From positions 59,748-115,497 of the forward strand of contig NZ_RWKQ01000006.1 of the NCBI RefSeq assembly GCF_003946885.1: a stretch of DNA of 55,750 nucleotides, written 5' to 3'. Of this stretch, positions 33,708 to 41,310 are shown piece after piece. Both the position numbers and the translations under genes were made by a program. How positions within the stretch are numbered: position 1 is the first letter of the stretch; the number at the start of each line of letters is the position of its first letter. Below the pieces are notes generated by a model. It was not told where the DNA came from and made no database searches. It was given only the letters and a program-made list of their open reading frames with translations. This DNA comes from Specibacter cremeus (lineage in GTDB: Bacteria; Actinomycetota; Actinomycetes; Actinomycetales; Micrococcaceae).

Positions 33708-33868
33708 GGTGGTCGAGCCTGTCGAGACCAAGTGATTTCGACAGGCTCAATCACCGGTGGTCGAGCTTGTCGAGACCTGATTTCGACAGGCTCAATCACC
33801 GACGGGCTCAATCACCGGCGGAACGACAGGCTCAATCACCGGCGGGACCCCAGGCTCAATCACCGGCG
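33708..33868. repeat. cluster of the dispersed palindrome (about seven half-elements)
   Basis: Alternating copies of GGTGGTCGAGCYTGTCGAGACC and TTTCGACAGGCTCAATCACCGG fill the gap between the start of the alpha-mannosidase gene and the end of the YhgE-like gene. The first copies pair as full palindromes; later copies decay to GGCTCAATCACCGGCGG units at about 20-nt spacing. The array may insulate the two operons, but it also sits where the mannosidase promoter should be. Confidence 0.85.
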
Positions 33869-33870
33869 GG

Positions 33871-35907
33871 CTACACGGCGATTTCCGGCTGCAGCGTCTT
33901 GAGCGTCCACGTCTTGTTCCTGCGCACGGCCAGCACGGCCAGGGCGATGCCGAGCAGCGTGTACCCGAGCAGGCCCAGCACGATCGGCGTCAGCGGGGCC
34001 AGGTCGGCGCCGTAGATCAGGTGCCGCATGCCCTCCACGACGTGGCCCATCGGCAGGATCTGGTGCATGACGTGCAGCGGGCCCGGCGTGGTCTCCCACG
34101 GGAACGTGCCGCCCGAGGACACCAGCTGCAGCACCAGCAGGATCAGCACCACGAACTTCCCCGGCGTCCCCAGCAGCGCCACGATGCCCTGGATGAGCGC
34201 CGTGAACGCCGCCGACGCCAGCACCAGCAGCCCCAGCGTCAGCCACGGATGCGTGGGCGTCAACCCCAAACCGATGACGACGACGGCGTACAGCACCGCC
34301 GCCTGGGCCGTCGCCACCGCGGCGAACGGCAGCCAGCCGCCGATCGCGATCTTCCACGACGGCGCGTTGGACGCCAGTGCCCGCAACGTGAGCGGCCGCA
34401 TGGCCTGCACCAGCATGAACGCGCCGATCCACAGGGCCAGGACCAGGAAGAACGGGGCCAGCCCGGAGCCGTAGTTGGCGGCCTTCGCCTGCGACAGGGA
34501 GTTCACGGCGACGGGATCGGCGATCACCCCGGACGTGGCCTCCTTCTGCTTGTCCGACGGATTCGGCACGCCGGCGGCGCCCTTGCCGAGCTGGGTGGCG
34601 AAGTCCTGCGCGCCGGTGGACAGCTTGCCGGAGCCGTCGGCCAGCTGGGCGGCGCCGGAGTCCAGCTTCACGGCGCCCGCATGTAACTGGTTCGCGCCAT
34701 CGAGGGCCGCGGCCTGGCCGGTTGCCAGCGTGGACGCACCGCCGGCGAGCTGCCCGGCCCCCGCATGGGCCTGCGCGATGGCGGAGGTGAGTGCCGGCGT
34801 CGCGCTTGCCAACCGGGCGGCGCCGTCGGCAACGGCCTGCGAGCCGGTGGCGAGTTTCTGGATGTCGGCGGAGGAAGCGGCGAGCTGGTTCTTCACGCCC
34901 GTCACGGCCGGGCTGGTCGTGGCGTCCTGCAGCTTCGCCGCGATCTGCTTCGACTGGTCCGCGGTGATGACGCCGTCGGCGACGAGCGTCGTGAGCCGGT
35001 CCGACACGGCCGAGCCCAGTGATTTGTCGAGGTTGTCGGCGGCGGTCACGGCCGACTGGACCCTGGTGTTGAGCGTGGCGTTGCCGGCGGCCACCTGGGC
35101 GGCTCCGTCGGCCAACTGCCGGGTGGTGGCGGGCAGCGCCGCCGTCTGGCCCTGCAGTTGGCCGAGGCCGTCGTTGAGCGTGGCCGCGCCCGTGGCCAGG
35201 TCGCGGGCGCCCGCGGCCAGCTGGACCTGGCCGTCCACCAGCGACGCGGAACCGGTCACCAGCGCATCGGCGCCCTGCCGGAGCGTGCCCACGCCCGTGT
35301 CCAGGGTCTTGGCGCCGGTGGCCAGCTGCTGCGCGCCGTCGACGGCCTTGACGAGCTGGCCGTGGATGGTCCCGTAGCCGGTCAACAGCGTGTTGGCCGT
35401 CTGCTCCCCGACCTGCTTGGCCACGGAATCGTGCACCTGGGCGGCGGCCTTGTCCACGATCGAGGTCAGCAGGTAGTTGTTGGCGTCATTGGTGGTAACG
35501 GTGAGCATGGCCTGGGTGGCGGCGTCGAAGTCCGCGGGTGAGGCCAGGTTCCTTGAGAAATCCTTCGGGATGGTGAGCGCGAACGCGTAATCGCCGTTGC
35601 GCACCCCGTCGCTGGCGGCCTGCGCCGAATCGACCTGCCGCCAGTCGAACTTGCGGCCGTCGATGAGCGTGTCCGCCACCTGCTGGCCGGCCTTCAGCTC
35701 CTTGCCGTCCTTCGTGGTGGTGCCTGCATCCTGCACGACGACGGCGGCCTTCAGCTGGTCGAGGTGGCCGTACGGGTCCCAGTTCGCGTACAGGTACAGG
35801 GCGCCGTAGAGCAGCGGCACCATGACCAGCGCCGTGATGGTCAGCTTCGGCAGGATGCCGCCGGTCATGCGCTTGAGTTCGGAAAGGGCCAGGCGGAGGA
35901 CTGTCAT
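33871..35907 (-). CDS. YhgE/Pip-family membrane protein
   Basis: A 678-residue membrane protein. One helix at the N-terminus (about 18-40) is followed by LYANWDPYGHLDQLKAAVVVQD, the YhgE/Pip signature. A 400-residue extracytoplasmic region of repeated DGAxxLxxGA heptad-like units (coiled helical rods) leads to about five helices near the C-terminus (from about 455) typical of ABC-2-like exporters. Relatives include phage-infection protein Pip and the type VII secretion factor EsaA. The ATP-binding partner gene immediately upstream overlaps it by 4 nt. Confidence 0.88.
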   Translation of the reverse strand: MTVLRLALSELKRMTGGILPKLTITALVMVPLLYGALYLYANWDPYGHLDQLKAAVVVQDAGTTTKDGKELKAGQQVADTLIDGRKFDWRQVDSAQAASDGVRNGDYAFALTIPKDFSRNLASPADFDAATQAMLTVTTNDANNYLLTSIVDKAAAQVHDSVAKQVGEQTANTLLTGYGTIHGQLVKAVDGAQQLATGAKTLDTGVGTLRQGADALVTGSASLVDGQVQLAAGARDLATGAATLNDGLGQLQGQTAALPATTRQLADGAAQVAAGNATLNTRVQSAVTAADNLDKSLGSAVSDRLTTLVADGVITADQSKQIAAKLQDATTSPAVTGVKNQLAASSADIQKLATGSQAVADGAARLASATPALTSAIAQAHAGAGQLAGGASTLATGQAAALDGANQLHAGAVKLDSGAAQLADGSGKLSTGAQDFATQLGKGAAGVPNPSDKQKEATSGVIADPVAVNSLSQAKAANYGSGLAPFFLVLALWIGAFMLVQAMRPLTLRALASNAPSWKIAIGGWLPFAAVATAQAAVLYAVVVIGLGLTPTHPWLTLGLLVLASAAFTALIQGIVALLGTPGKFVVLILLVLQLVSSGGTFPWETTPGPLHVMHQILPMGHVVEGMRHLIYGADLAPLTPIVLGLLGYTLLGIALAVLAVRRNKTWTLKTLQPEIAV

Positions 35908-36641
35908 TTGGTGACCTGCGGTTCTGTGCTGGGATCAGCGGGGGTGGTGGGTTCCGGCTCGGGTGCCGGGTCCGGTTCGCGGCCCGGTTCCCACTCTGGT
36001 TCATGGCCGACGACGGCGGTGGGCCCGTCCCAGCCGGGCGGCACGCGGCCGACGACGGCGACCACGGTCAGCTCGCGCGGCTCGGTGCCGGGCGTGCGGG
36101 CCAACCGGCCCGCGGCGGCGTCGTGCAGCAGGGCCAGCCAGGGGGAGTCGTCGGCGCCGTGGCGGTCCGGTGAGTCGACCACGACCAGCTCGACGTCCCG
36201 GTTGGCCAGGGCAAGTTCCAGCTGCAGTCCCAGCAGGGTTGCGGGTTCGAGCTCCTCCACCCACTTCGAGACGAGCCCGGTGTGGCCGTGCTTGACGAGC
36301 CAGGCGGTGGGGCGGGTGCGGTCCCGGAATTTGCGCGGCACGAGGGCCAGGTCCTCGGCGACGAGGGACCGGACGGACAGGTGGTTCTCGGGTTCGTTGA
36401 CCTCGGGGGAGTCCACGATGGCGCTGTGCCGGCGCAGCGCCCCGAGCGTGTCGTCGTGGCCCAGCGCGACGGTGCCCGAGGTGGGGCGCATCCGGCCGGT
36501 CAGGGCCAGCGCGAGCGCCGTGCGGCGATGCTGGCCGTCGGCCTGGACGAGCAGCACCTCGCCGCGGTGCGCCTCCAGCGTGGTGGGCGGCAGGAGCGTG
36601 TGGTGGCGCCCCTTGACGTGAAGTTGCGCTGCTGCGAGCAC
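35904..36641 (-). CDS. degenerate ABC ATP-binding protein, partner of YhgE-like protein
   Basis: A 245-residue protein with the layout of an ABC ATPase (LEAHRGEVLLV ... ALTGRMRPTSGTVALG ... LQLELALANRDVELVVVDSPDRHG). Its Walker A is replaced by ADGQHRRTALALAL, without the Gly-Lys-Ser/Thr; the signature motif is not canonical, and Walker B reads VVVDSPD. The last 40 residues are Pro/Glu-rich. It is therefore unlikely to hydrolyse ATP normally. It is coupled to the YhgE-like gene and has a TetR-type operator just upstream. Confidence 0.7.
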   Translation of the reverse strand: MLAAAQLHVKGRHHTLLPPTTLEAHRGEVLLVQADGQHRRTALALALTGRMRPTSGTVALGHDDTLGALRRHSAIVDSPEVNEPENHLSVRSLVAEDLALVPRKFRDRTRPTAWLVKHGHTGLVSKWVEELEPATLLGLQLELALANRDVELVVVDSPDRHGADDSPWLALLHDAAAGRLARTPGTEPRELTVVAVVGRVPPGWDGPTAVVGHEPEWEPGREPDPAPEPEPTTPADPSTEPQVTK

Positions 36642-36688
36642 TCGGGAAGCTCCTTACGGCCAGGTCTACTGAAACCAGCATAGCAAAA

Positions 36689-36702
36689 ACTGACCAGTCA
36701 GT
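36689..36702. promoter_or_regulatory. TetR-type operator ACTGACCAGTCAGT
   Basis: Perfect 6-bp arms ACTGAC/GTCAGT around CA, in an AT-rich promoter patch 48 nt upstream of the ATPase-like gene. The site matches the common TetR consensus (TGACNNGTCA), yet no tetR gene adjoins it in this window. Confidence 0.6.
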
Positions 36703-36788
36703 GCAAAAGTGTTCGATGCGTCAGCCACCCAACCCCTGCGCGGGACGCGGACCCGGGCAACCGGGGGTGGGGGACGTCGCGTTCGGGG

Positions 36789-37745
36789 CTATCCGAGTGC
36801 GCGGATGATGGCCTCGTCCCGGTCGCGGACCATCCGCGCCGTGACGGCGGCCTCGGGATTGAGGCCGTCGGAGCCGTGGTACACGCCCGCATACACGGAC
36901 AGCTCCGTGGGCACCCGGGCCCGCAGCAGCCGGGCGGCGTAGTCGATGTCCTCATCCCGGAACAGGTCGAGTTCGCCCACCTGGATCATGGCCGGCGGCA
37001 GCCCGGACAGGTCCGCGGCCCGGGCCGGTGCGGCGTAGGGGCTGACCCGGCCGGTGCCATGGTCGCCTCCGAGCAGGCACTGCCACCCCATCTCGTTCCG
37101 TTCGCGGTTCCACGACGGGATCCCGGTGAATTCGTGGCTGGAGTGTGTTGTCTGCCGGTCGTCGAGCATCGGATAGAGGAGGTACTGGAAGCGGAGCGCG
37201 GGCCCGTGCCGGTCACGGGCCATGAGTGCGGTGCCGGCGGCAATCCCGCCGCCGGCGCTGGCCCCGCCGATGGCCAGCCGGTCCGGATCGATGCCCAAGA
37301 CACCGGTGTTGGCCGCCGTCCACAGCAACCCGTTGTAGGCGTCGTCGAGGGCCGCCGGGAAGGGATGCTCGGGCGCCAGCCGATACTCCACGGACACCAC
37401 GACGGCGCCCGTCGACTCGGCCAGCCGCATGCAGTACTGGTCGTCCTCGGCCACGCTGCCGGCAATCATCCCGCCGCCGTGGAGCCAATAGACGCAGGGC
37501 CACGGTCCCCGGCCGCGCGCCGGCGTGTAGCTGCGAAGCGCCACGTCGGCCGTGCCGGCCCGCCCGGGTGCCACATGGTCGGCGACCACGACGACGGCGG
37601 CCAGGTTCTCCGGCGGATCGACGACCCGGGCGGAGTTCTCGCGGCGGAATGCGGCCAGCTCCGCCGTGGTCCTCGGCGGCGTCCTGGTCAACAGGAAGTC
37701 CACCCCGGGCCGGAGCTGCGGGTCGACCCGGTCGATGAAGTTCAC
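36789..37745 (-). CDS. alpha/beta hydrolase of the hormone-sensitive-lipase family
   Basis: A 318-residue esterase. The oxyanion-hole motif is YWLHGGGMIAG, the nucleophile elbow GGASAGGGIA carries the catalytic Ser, and late Asp (ELDLFRDEDIDYA) and His (GVYHGSDGL) complete the triad. It is the last gene of the sialic-acid cluster, 66 nt after nanE and in the same direction. An inferred role would be removal of an O-acyl group from an imported sialic acid, but HSL enzymes act on many esters. Confidence 0.88.
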   Translation of the reverse strand: MNFIDRVDPQLRPGVDFLLTRTPPRTTAELAAFRRENSARVVDPPENLAAVVVVADHVAPGRAGTADVALRSYTPARGRGPWPCVYWLHGGGMIAGSVAEDDQYCMRLAESTGAVVVSVEYRLAPEHPFPAALDDAYNGLLWTAANTGVLGIDPDRLAIGGASAGGGIAAGTALMARDRHGPALRFQYLLYPMLDDRQTTHSSHEFTGIPSWNRERNEMGWQCLLGGDHGTGRVSPYAAPARAADLSGLPPAMIQVGELDLFRDEDIDYAARLLRARVPTELSVYAGVYHGSDGLNPEAAVTARMVRDRDEAIIRALG

Positions 37746-37811
37746 GTGGTTTCCTTGCTGTGTTTGCGGCCCCGGCGCCGGCCGGAACTGCGGTGCGGGG
37801 TGGGGCGGCGG

Positions 37812-38498
37812 CTACCGGGCCAGGGCGTCCCTGAACCAGCCGGTGATGGTGGCCGGGTGGGTGATGGCCGTGCCGACGACGACGGCGAACGCGCCGGCGT
37901 CGAGGGCCTGGCGTGCCTGGACCGGGGTGTGGATGCGCCCTTCGGCGATGAGCGGGCGGCCCAGGTCCGCGGCGGCGACGGCCGCCAGCAGGTCCAGGTC
38001 GGGGCCGTCCGTCTCCGGCCGCTCGCCCGTGTAACCGGCCAGCGTGGTGCCGACCAGATCGGCGCCGGCCTCGGCCGCCGCCAGGGCATCCGCGAGTGAG
38101 CCGCAGTCGGCCATGACGAGGGCATGGGATTCGGCGTGGATGCCGGCGACGGTCTGGGCCAGCGTCAGTCCGTCGGGGCGGGTGCGCCGGGTCCCGTCGA
38201 TGGCCACGATGTGTGCACCGGCATTCGCGCAGGCCAGGGCGTGGCGCAGGGTGGGCGTGATGAACACGCCGTCATGGCCGTCCTTCCACAGGCCGATGAC
38301 GGGCACCTCCACGGCGGAGCGGGTGAACTGGATGTCGGCGATGCCCTGCACCCGGATGCCCGCCGCGCCGCCCACGACGGCGGAAGCGGCGACCTGCGCC
38401 ATGGTGCGCGGATCCCGCATGGGTTCGCCCGGGTAGGCCTGGGCGGAGACGATCAGGCCTCCGGCGAGGGAGTCGAGGATTGCCGGGTTCGTTGTCAT
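37812..38498 (-). CDS. nanE: N-acetylmannosamine-6-phosphate 2-epimerase
   Basis: A 228-residue TIM-barrel enzyme that turns ManNAc-6-P into GlcNAc-6-P in sialic acid breakdown. Recognisable NanE segments are GGLIVSAQAYPGEPMRDPRTMAQVAASAVVGGAAGIRVQG, PVIGLWKDGHDGVFITPT with the catalytic Lys, LVMADCGSLADALAAAEAGADLVGTTLAGYT and PLIAEGRIHTPVQARQALDAGAFAVVVGTAIT. AGGAG precedes the ATG by 7 nt. It follows nanK by 40 nt. Confidence 0.95.
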   Translation of the reverse strand: MTTNPAILDSLAGGLIVSAQAYPGEPMRDPRTMAQVAASAVVGGAAGIRVQGIADIQFTRSAVEVPVIGLWKDGHDGVFITPTLRHALACANAGAHIVAIDGTRRTRPDGLTLAQTVAGIHAESHALVMADCGSLADALAAAEAGADLVGTTLAGYTGERPETDGPDLDLLAAVAAADLGRPLIAEGRIHTPVQARQALDAGAFAVVVGTAITHPATITGWFRDALAR

Positions 38499-38538
38499 GG
38501 GTGGCTCCTGGTGGATCGGGGGCAATGGCGGTGGCGGG

Positions 38539-39477
38539 TCAGCGGTGCAGCAGCAGGCCGGCCGCGCCGACGACGGCCGCGGCGTTGCCGAGGCCCGCGC
38601 GCACCACGGGTGTGTCGGCGAGTGGTGCGAGAAGTTCCCGGCGCAGCGCGGTGGCCATGGGATCCCACCAGGGGGCGCCGGCGTCGGCCAGCCCGCCGGA
38701 CACCACCACGATCTCCGGGTCCAGGACGTTGACGAGTCCGCCCACGGCCTGGCCGGCGGCGGCGGCCGCACGCTCGATGACCCGTTGCGCGACCGTGTCG
38801 CCGCCGGCGGCCAGCGCGAACACGGCGCGCGTGTCCGCGGGGGCCGCGGCCCCGCCCGAGCGCCGGTACGCGGCGTGGATGGCCGGGCCCGAGGCGACCG
38901 CCTCGACATGGCCGGCCCGCCCGCACGTGCACGGGCGCGGCTGCCCGTCGTCGTACGCGTACGGTGAGGCGAAATGCCCGACGTGCCCACCGGCGAAGTG
39001 GTGCCCGAGCAGGGCGCGCCCGGCCACCACGAAGCTGCCGCCCACACCGGTGCCGAACGCGACCATCAGGGAGCTGGCGGTGCCGGCGGCCGCACCCCTC
39101 CACGCCTCGCCGAGGGCGTGGGCGTGCACGTCATTGACGACGGCGGTGGGCAGCCCCAGCCGTGCCTCGAGGCCCGCGGCGATGTTGGTGCCGGCCCAAC
39201 CGAGGATCGCGTCGGTGGCGGAGATGACGGTCCCGGCGCCGGCGTCGATCACGCCGGCCGAGCCCACGCCCACGCCGTCGACGCTGACACCCTGCTCCGC
39301 CGCCCGGTCCCGCAGCGACGCGGCCAGGGCGGCCGTCGCGTCGAGGACGGCCTCGCCGCCGTCGCGGTTGGGTGTCGGCGCCTGGTCCCGCAGCAGGACC
39401 GTGCCATCCGCGGCGACCACGCCCGCCGCCGTCTTGGTCCCGCCCAGGTCGACGCCGATGACGTACTGCATGTTCAT
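38539..39477 (-). CDS. nanK: ROK-family N-acetylmannosamine kinase
   Basis: A 312-residue ROK sugar kinase with ATP-binding DLGGTKTAAGVV at residues 10-21, the ROK signature region (FGTGVGGSFVVAGRALLGHHFAGGHVGH) and the zinc-type segment PCTCGRAGHVEAVASG. In this position, between nanA and nanE, it should phosphorylate ManNAc. Kinase specificity within the ROK family cannot be read from sequence alone; the call rests on context. Confidence 0.88.
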   Translation of the reverse strand: MNMQYVIGVDLGGTKTAAGVVAADGTVLLRDQAPTPNRDGGEAVLDATAALAASLRDRAAEQGVSVDGVGVGSAGVIDAGAGTVISATDAILGWAGTNIAAGLEARLGLPTAVVNDVHAHALGEAWRGAAAGTASSLMVAFGTGVGGSFVVAGRALLGHHFAGGHVGHFASPYAYDDGQPRPCTCGRAGHVEAVASGPAIHAAYRRSGGAAAPADTRAVFALAAGGDTVAQRVIERAAAAAGQAVGGLVNVLDPEIVVVSGGLADAGAPWWDPMATALRRELLAPLADTPVVRAGLGNAAAVVGAAGLLLHR

Positions 39478-39507
39478 TCCTTGGATGATCGTGGCGGCCG
39501 GGGAACC

Positions 39508-40437
39508 CTAGATCAGGCCCGTGCGTGCCAGGATGGCCTTCACCGCGGCGGTCTCGCCGGCGTCGAGGGAGAGCATGGGGGCGCTCATGACGTTGGTCTT
39601 GATGACGCCCATGAGCACCAGGGCGGTCTTGAACGCACCCAGGCCCGCGGCGTTGCCGGACAGGCGGCCGGCCTTGGGCGTGTACACGATGTTGAAGACG
39701 TCGGCCAGCCGGTCCTGCTCCGCGGCGGCGCCCGCCCAGTCGCCGGCAACCGCGGCGTCGTACAGGCGGCGGTAGCCGGCCGGGTCGACGTTGCCCAGGC
39801 CCGGGACGACGCCCTGGGCGCCGCCGAGCAGGGCACCGTCCACCACGACCTCGTGGCCGGTGAAGATGTCGAAGTTGGGGATGTCCCTGGCGGCCAGCAG
39901 CAGCTGGCGGAAGGAGACGTCGTCGCCGGAGGAGTCCTTCACGCCGGCGATGACGCCGTCGCGGCCCAGCTCGACGAGCAGGTCCACGGGCAGCTTGAAG
40001 TGGGTGCGGACGGGGACGTCGTAGGCGAACACGGGGACGTCCACGGAGGCGGCGACGGCGCGGAAGTGTCGGGCGTTCTCCTCGGCGTTGCTGACGGCAT
40101 AGTACTGGCTCGTCACGACGACGCCGTCGGCGCCCAGCGACACGACCCGCCGCGCTTCCTCGATGACGCGGTTGGTGGTCTGCTCGACGGCGCCGACGAG
40201 CAGCGGCACCTGGCCGGCGTTCACACCCGCCACGGTCCGCAGCGCCAGATCGCGCTCGGCGTTGGTCATGTGCGTGACCTCGCCCGAGGACCCGAGCACG
40301 AACAGGCCGCTGACACCCCCGTCAAGCAGATGCCGGGTGACGTTCTCCAGTGACGGGACGTCGATGGCGCCATCGGCGGTGCGGGGGGTGATGACGGGCG
40401 GGATGACGCCCTGGAAGCGGGAAGCGACGGTAGTCAC
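39508..40437 (-). CDS. nanA: N-acetylneuraminate lyase (DapA family)
   Basis: A 309-residue aldolase that would split sialic acid into ManNAc and pyruvate. It has the DapA-family GSSGEVTHMTNAER loop, the Tyr of FAYDVPVRT and the Schiff-base Lys in VIAGVKDSSGDD. The GTG at 40437 is favoured because TTGGAGAAT lies 6-7 nt upstream; a TTG at 40449 would add four residues but sits on that site. The SSGDD context is less typical than the usual lyase GVKFTS, so another DapA-type aldolase cannot be excluded, but nanK, nanE and the transporter support the call. Confidence 0.85.
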   Translation of the reverse strand: MTTVASRFQGVIPPVITPRTADGAIDVPSLENVTRHLLDGGVSGLFVLGSSGEVTHMTNAERDLALRTVAGVNAGQVPLLVGAVEQTTNRVIEEARRVVSLGADGVVVTSQYYAVSNAEENARHFRAVAASVDVPVFAYDVPVRTHFKLPVDLLVELGRDGVIAGVKDSSGDDVSFRQLLLAARDIPNFDIFTGHEVVVDGALLGGAQGVVPGLGNVDPAGYRRLYDAAVAGDWAGAAAEQDRLADVFNIVYTPKAGRLSGNAAGLGAFKTALVLMGVIKTNVMSAPMLSLDAGETAAVKAILARTGLI

Positions 40438-40491
40438 GCGATTCTCCAAAATACGGTGTGTGGATGGATGAAAACTAGAGGTGCAATTTTG

Positions 40492-41310
40492 CTAGATGTG
40501 CAACAGCGACGGCGCGGCGCCGAGCAGCTTCTTCGTGTAGTCGTTGGACGGGTGGTCGAAGACCTGCTCCGCGGAGCCCTCCTCGACGATTTTGCCGTAG
40601 TACATGACGCAGATCCGGTCCGAGACGTAGCGGACGGTCTGGATGTCATGGCTGATGAAGACCATGCCCAGGTTCAGTTCCCTTTTCAGGTCCGAGAGCA
40701 GGTTGAGCACCTGGGCGCGGACGGAGACGTCCAACGCGGAGGTGGGCTCGTCCGCCACGACGATGTCCGGGTCCAGGGCCAGGGCGCGGGCGATCGCCAC
40801 GCGCTGGCGCTGGCCGCCGGAAACGTTCGACGGCGTCACCTCGGCCGCCGACTGCGGCAGGCCCACCAGGGACAACAGTTCGCGCACCTTGGCGGCACGG
40901 GAGGCGGCGGTGCCGATCCCGTGCACCTGGAGCGGGTCCGTGAGGATGTCCTGGATGGTCATGCGCGGGTTCAGCGCCGTCGCCGGGTCCTGGAAGACGA
41001 CGGAGACTGACCGGCCGAACTTCTTGTGCATCGAGGCGTTGCGCTTGATGGCCGGCTTTCCGTGGAACAGCACCTGGCCGGAGGTGGGGGTTTGCAGGCC
41101 CACCAGCACGGAGGCCAGCGTGGATTTGCCGCAGCCGGACTCGCCCACGATGCCCACGGTTTCGCCGCGGCTGATGGTGAAGTCCACGCCGTTGACGGCC
41201 TTGACGTAGCTGGGCCTGAACAGCCCGCCGGATCGGGTCCGGTGGTGGACGTGGAGGTCCTTCAGCTCAATGACAGGGGTGCCGGGGTCGCCCGTGGTCT
41301 GCGTGCTCAT
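40492..41310 (-). CDS. peptide-type ABC transporter ATP-binding protein (OppF/DppF-like)
   Basis: A 272-residue ATPase with Walker A GESGCGKST, Q-loop VFQDPATALNPRMT, signature NVSGGQRQRVAIARAL, Walker B IVVADEPTSALD and H-loop ISHD. The Opp/Dpp-type C-terminus (FDHPSNDYTKKLLGAAPSL) is present. Its start overlaps the stop of the fused permease-ATPase gene. With the other transporter genes it matches the sialic-acid ABC importers built from peptide-type components known in Corynebacterium and Haemophilus ducreyi. Confidence 0.93.
   Translation of the reverse strand: MSTQTTGDPGTPVIELKDLHVHHRTRSGGLFRPSYVKAVNGVDFTISRGETVGIVGESGCGKSTLASVLVGLQTPTSGQVLFHGKPAIKRNASMHKKFGRSVSVVFQDPATALNPRMTIQDILTDPLQVHGIGTAASRAAKVRELLSLVGLPQSAAEVTPSNVSGGQRQRVAIARALALDPDIVVADEPTSALDVSVRAQVLNLLSDLKRELNLGMVFISHDIQTVRYVSDRICVMYYGKIVEEGSAEQVFDHPSNDYTKKLLGAAPSLLHI

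Noticed and set aside
33688-33750. N-terminal extension of the alpha-mannosidase to 33750
   Set aside because: The additional residues are translated from the dispersed palindrome and no GH38 homology begins before MHQNAALIEK.
33708-33868. CRISPR-like array of short repeats
   Set aside because: Units are palindromic, vary in sequence, lack unique spacers of constant length, and the same units occur at other sites; no cas genes are present.
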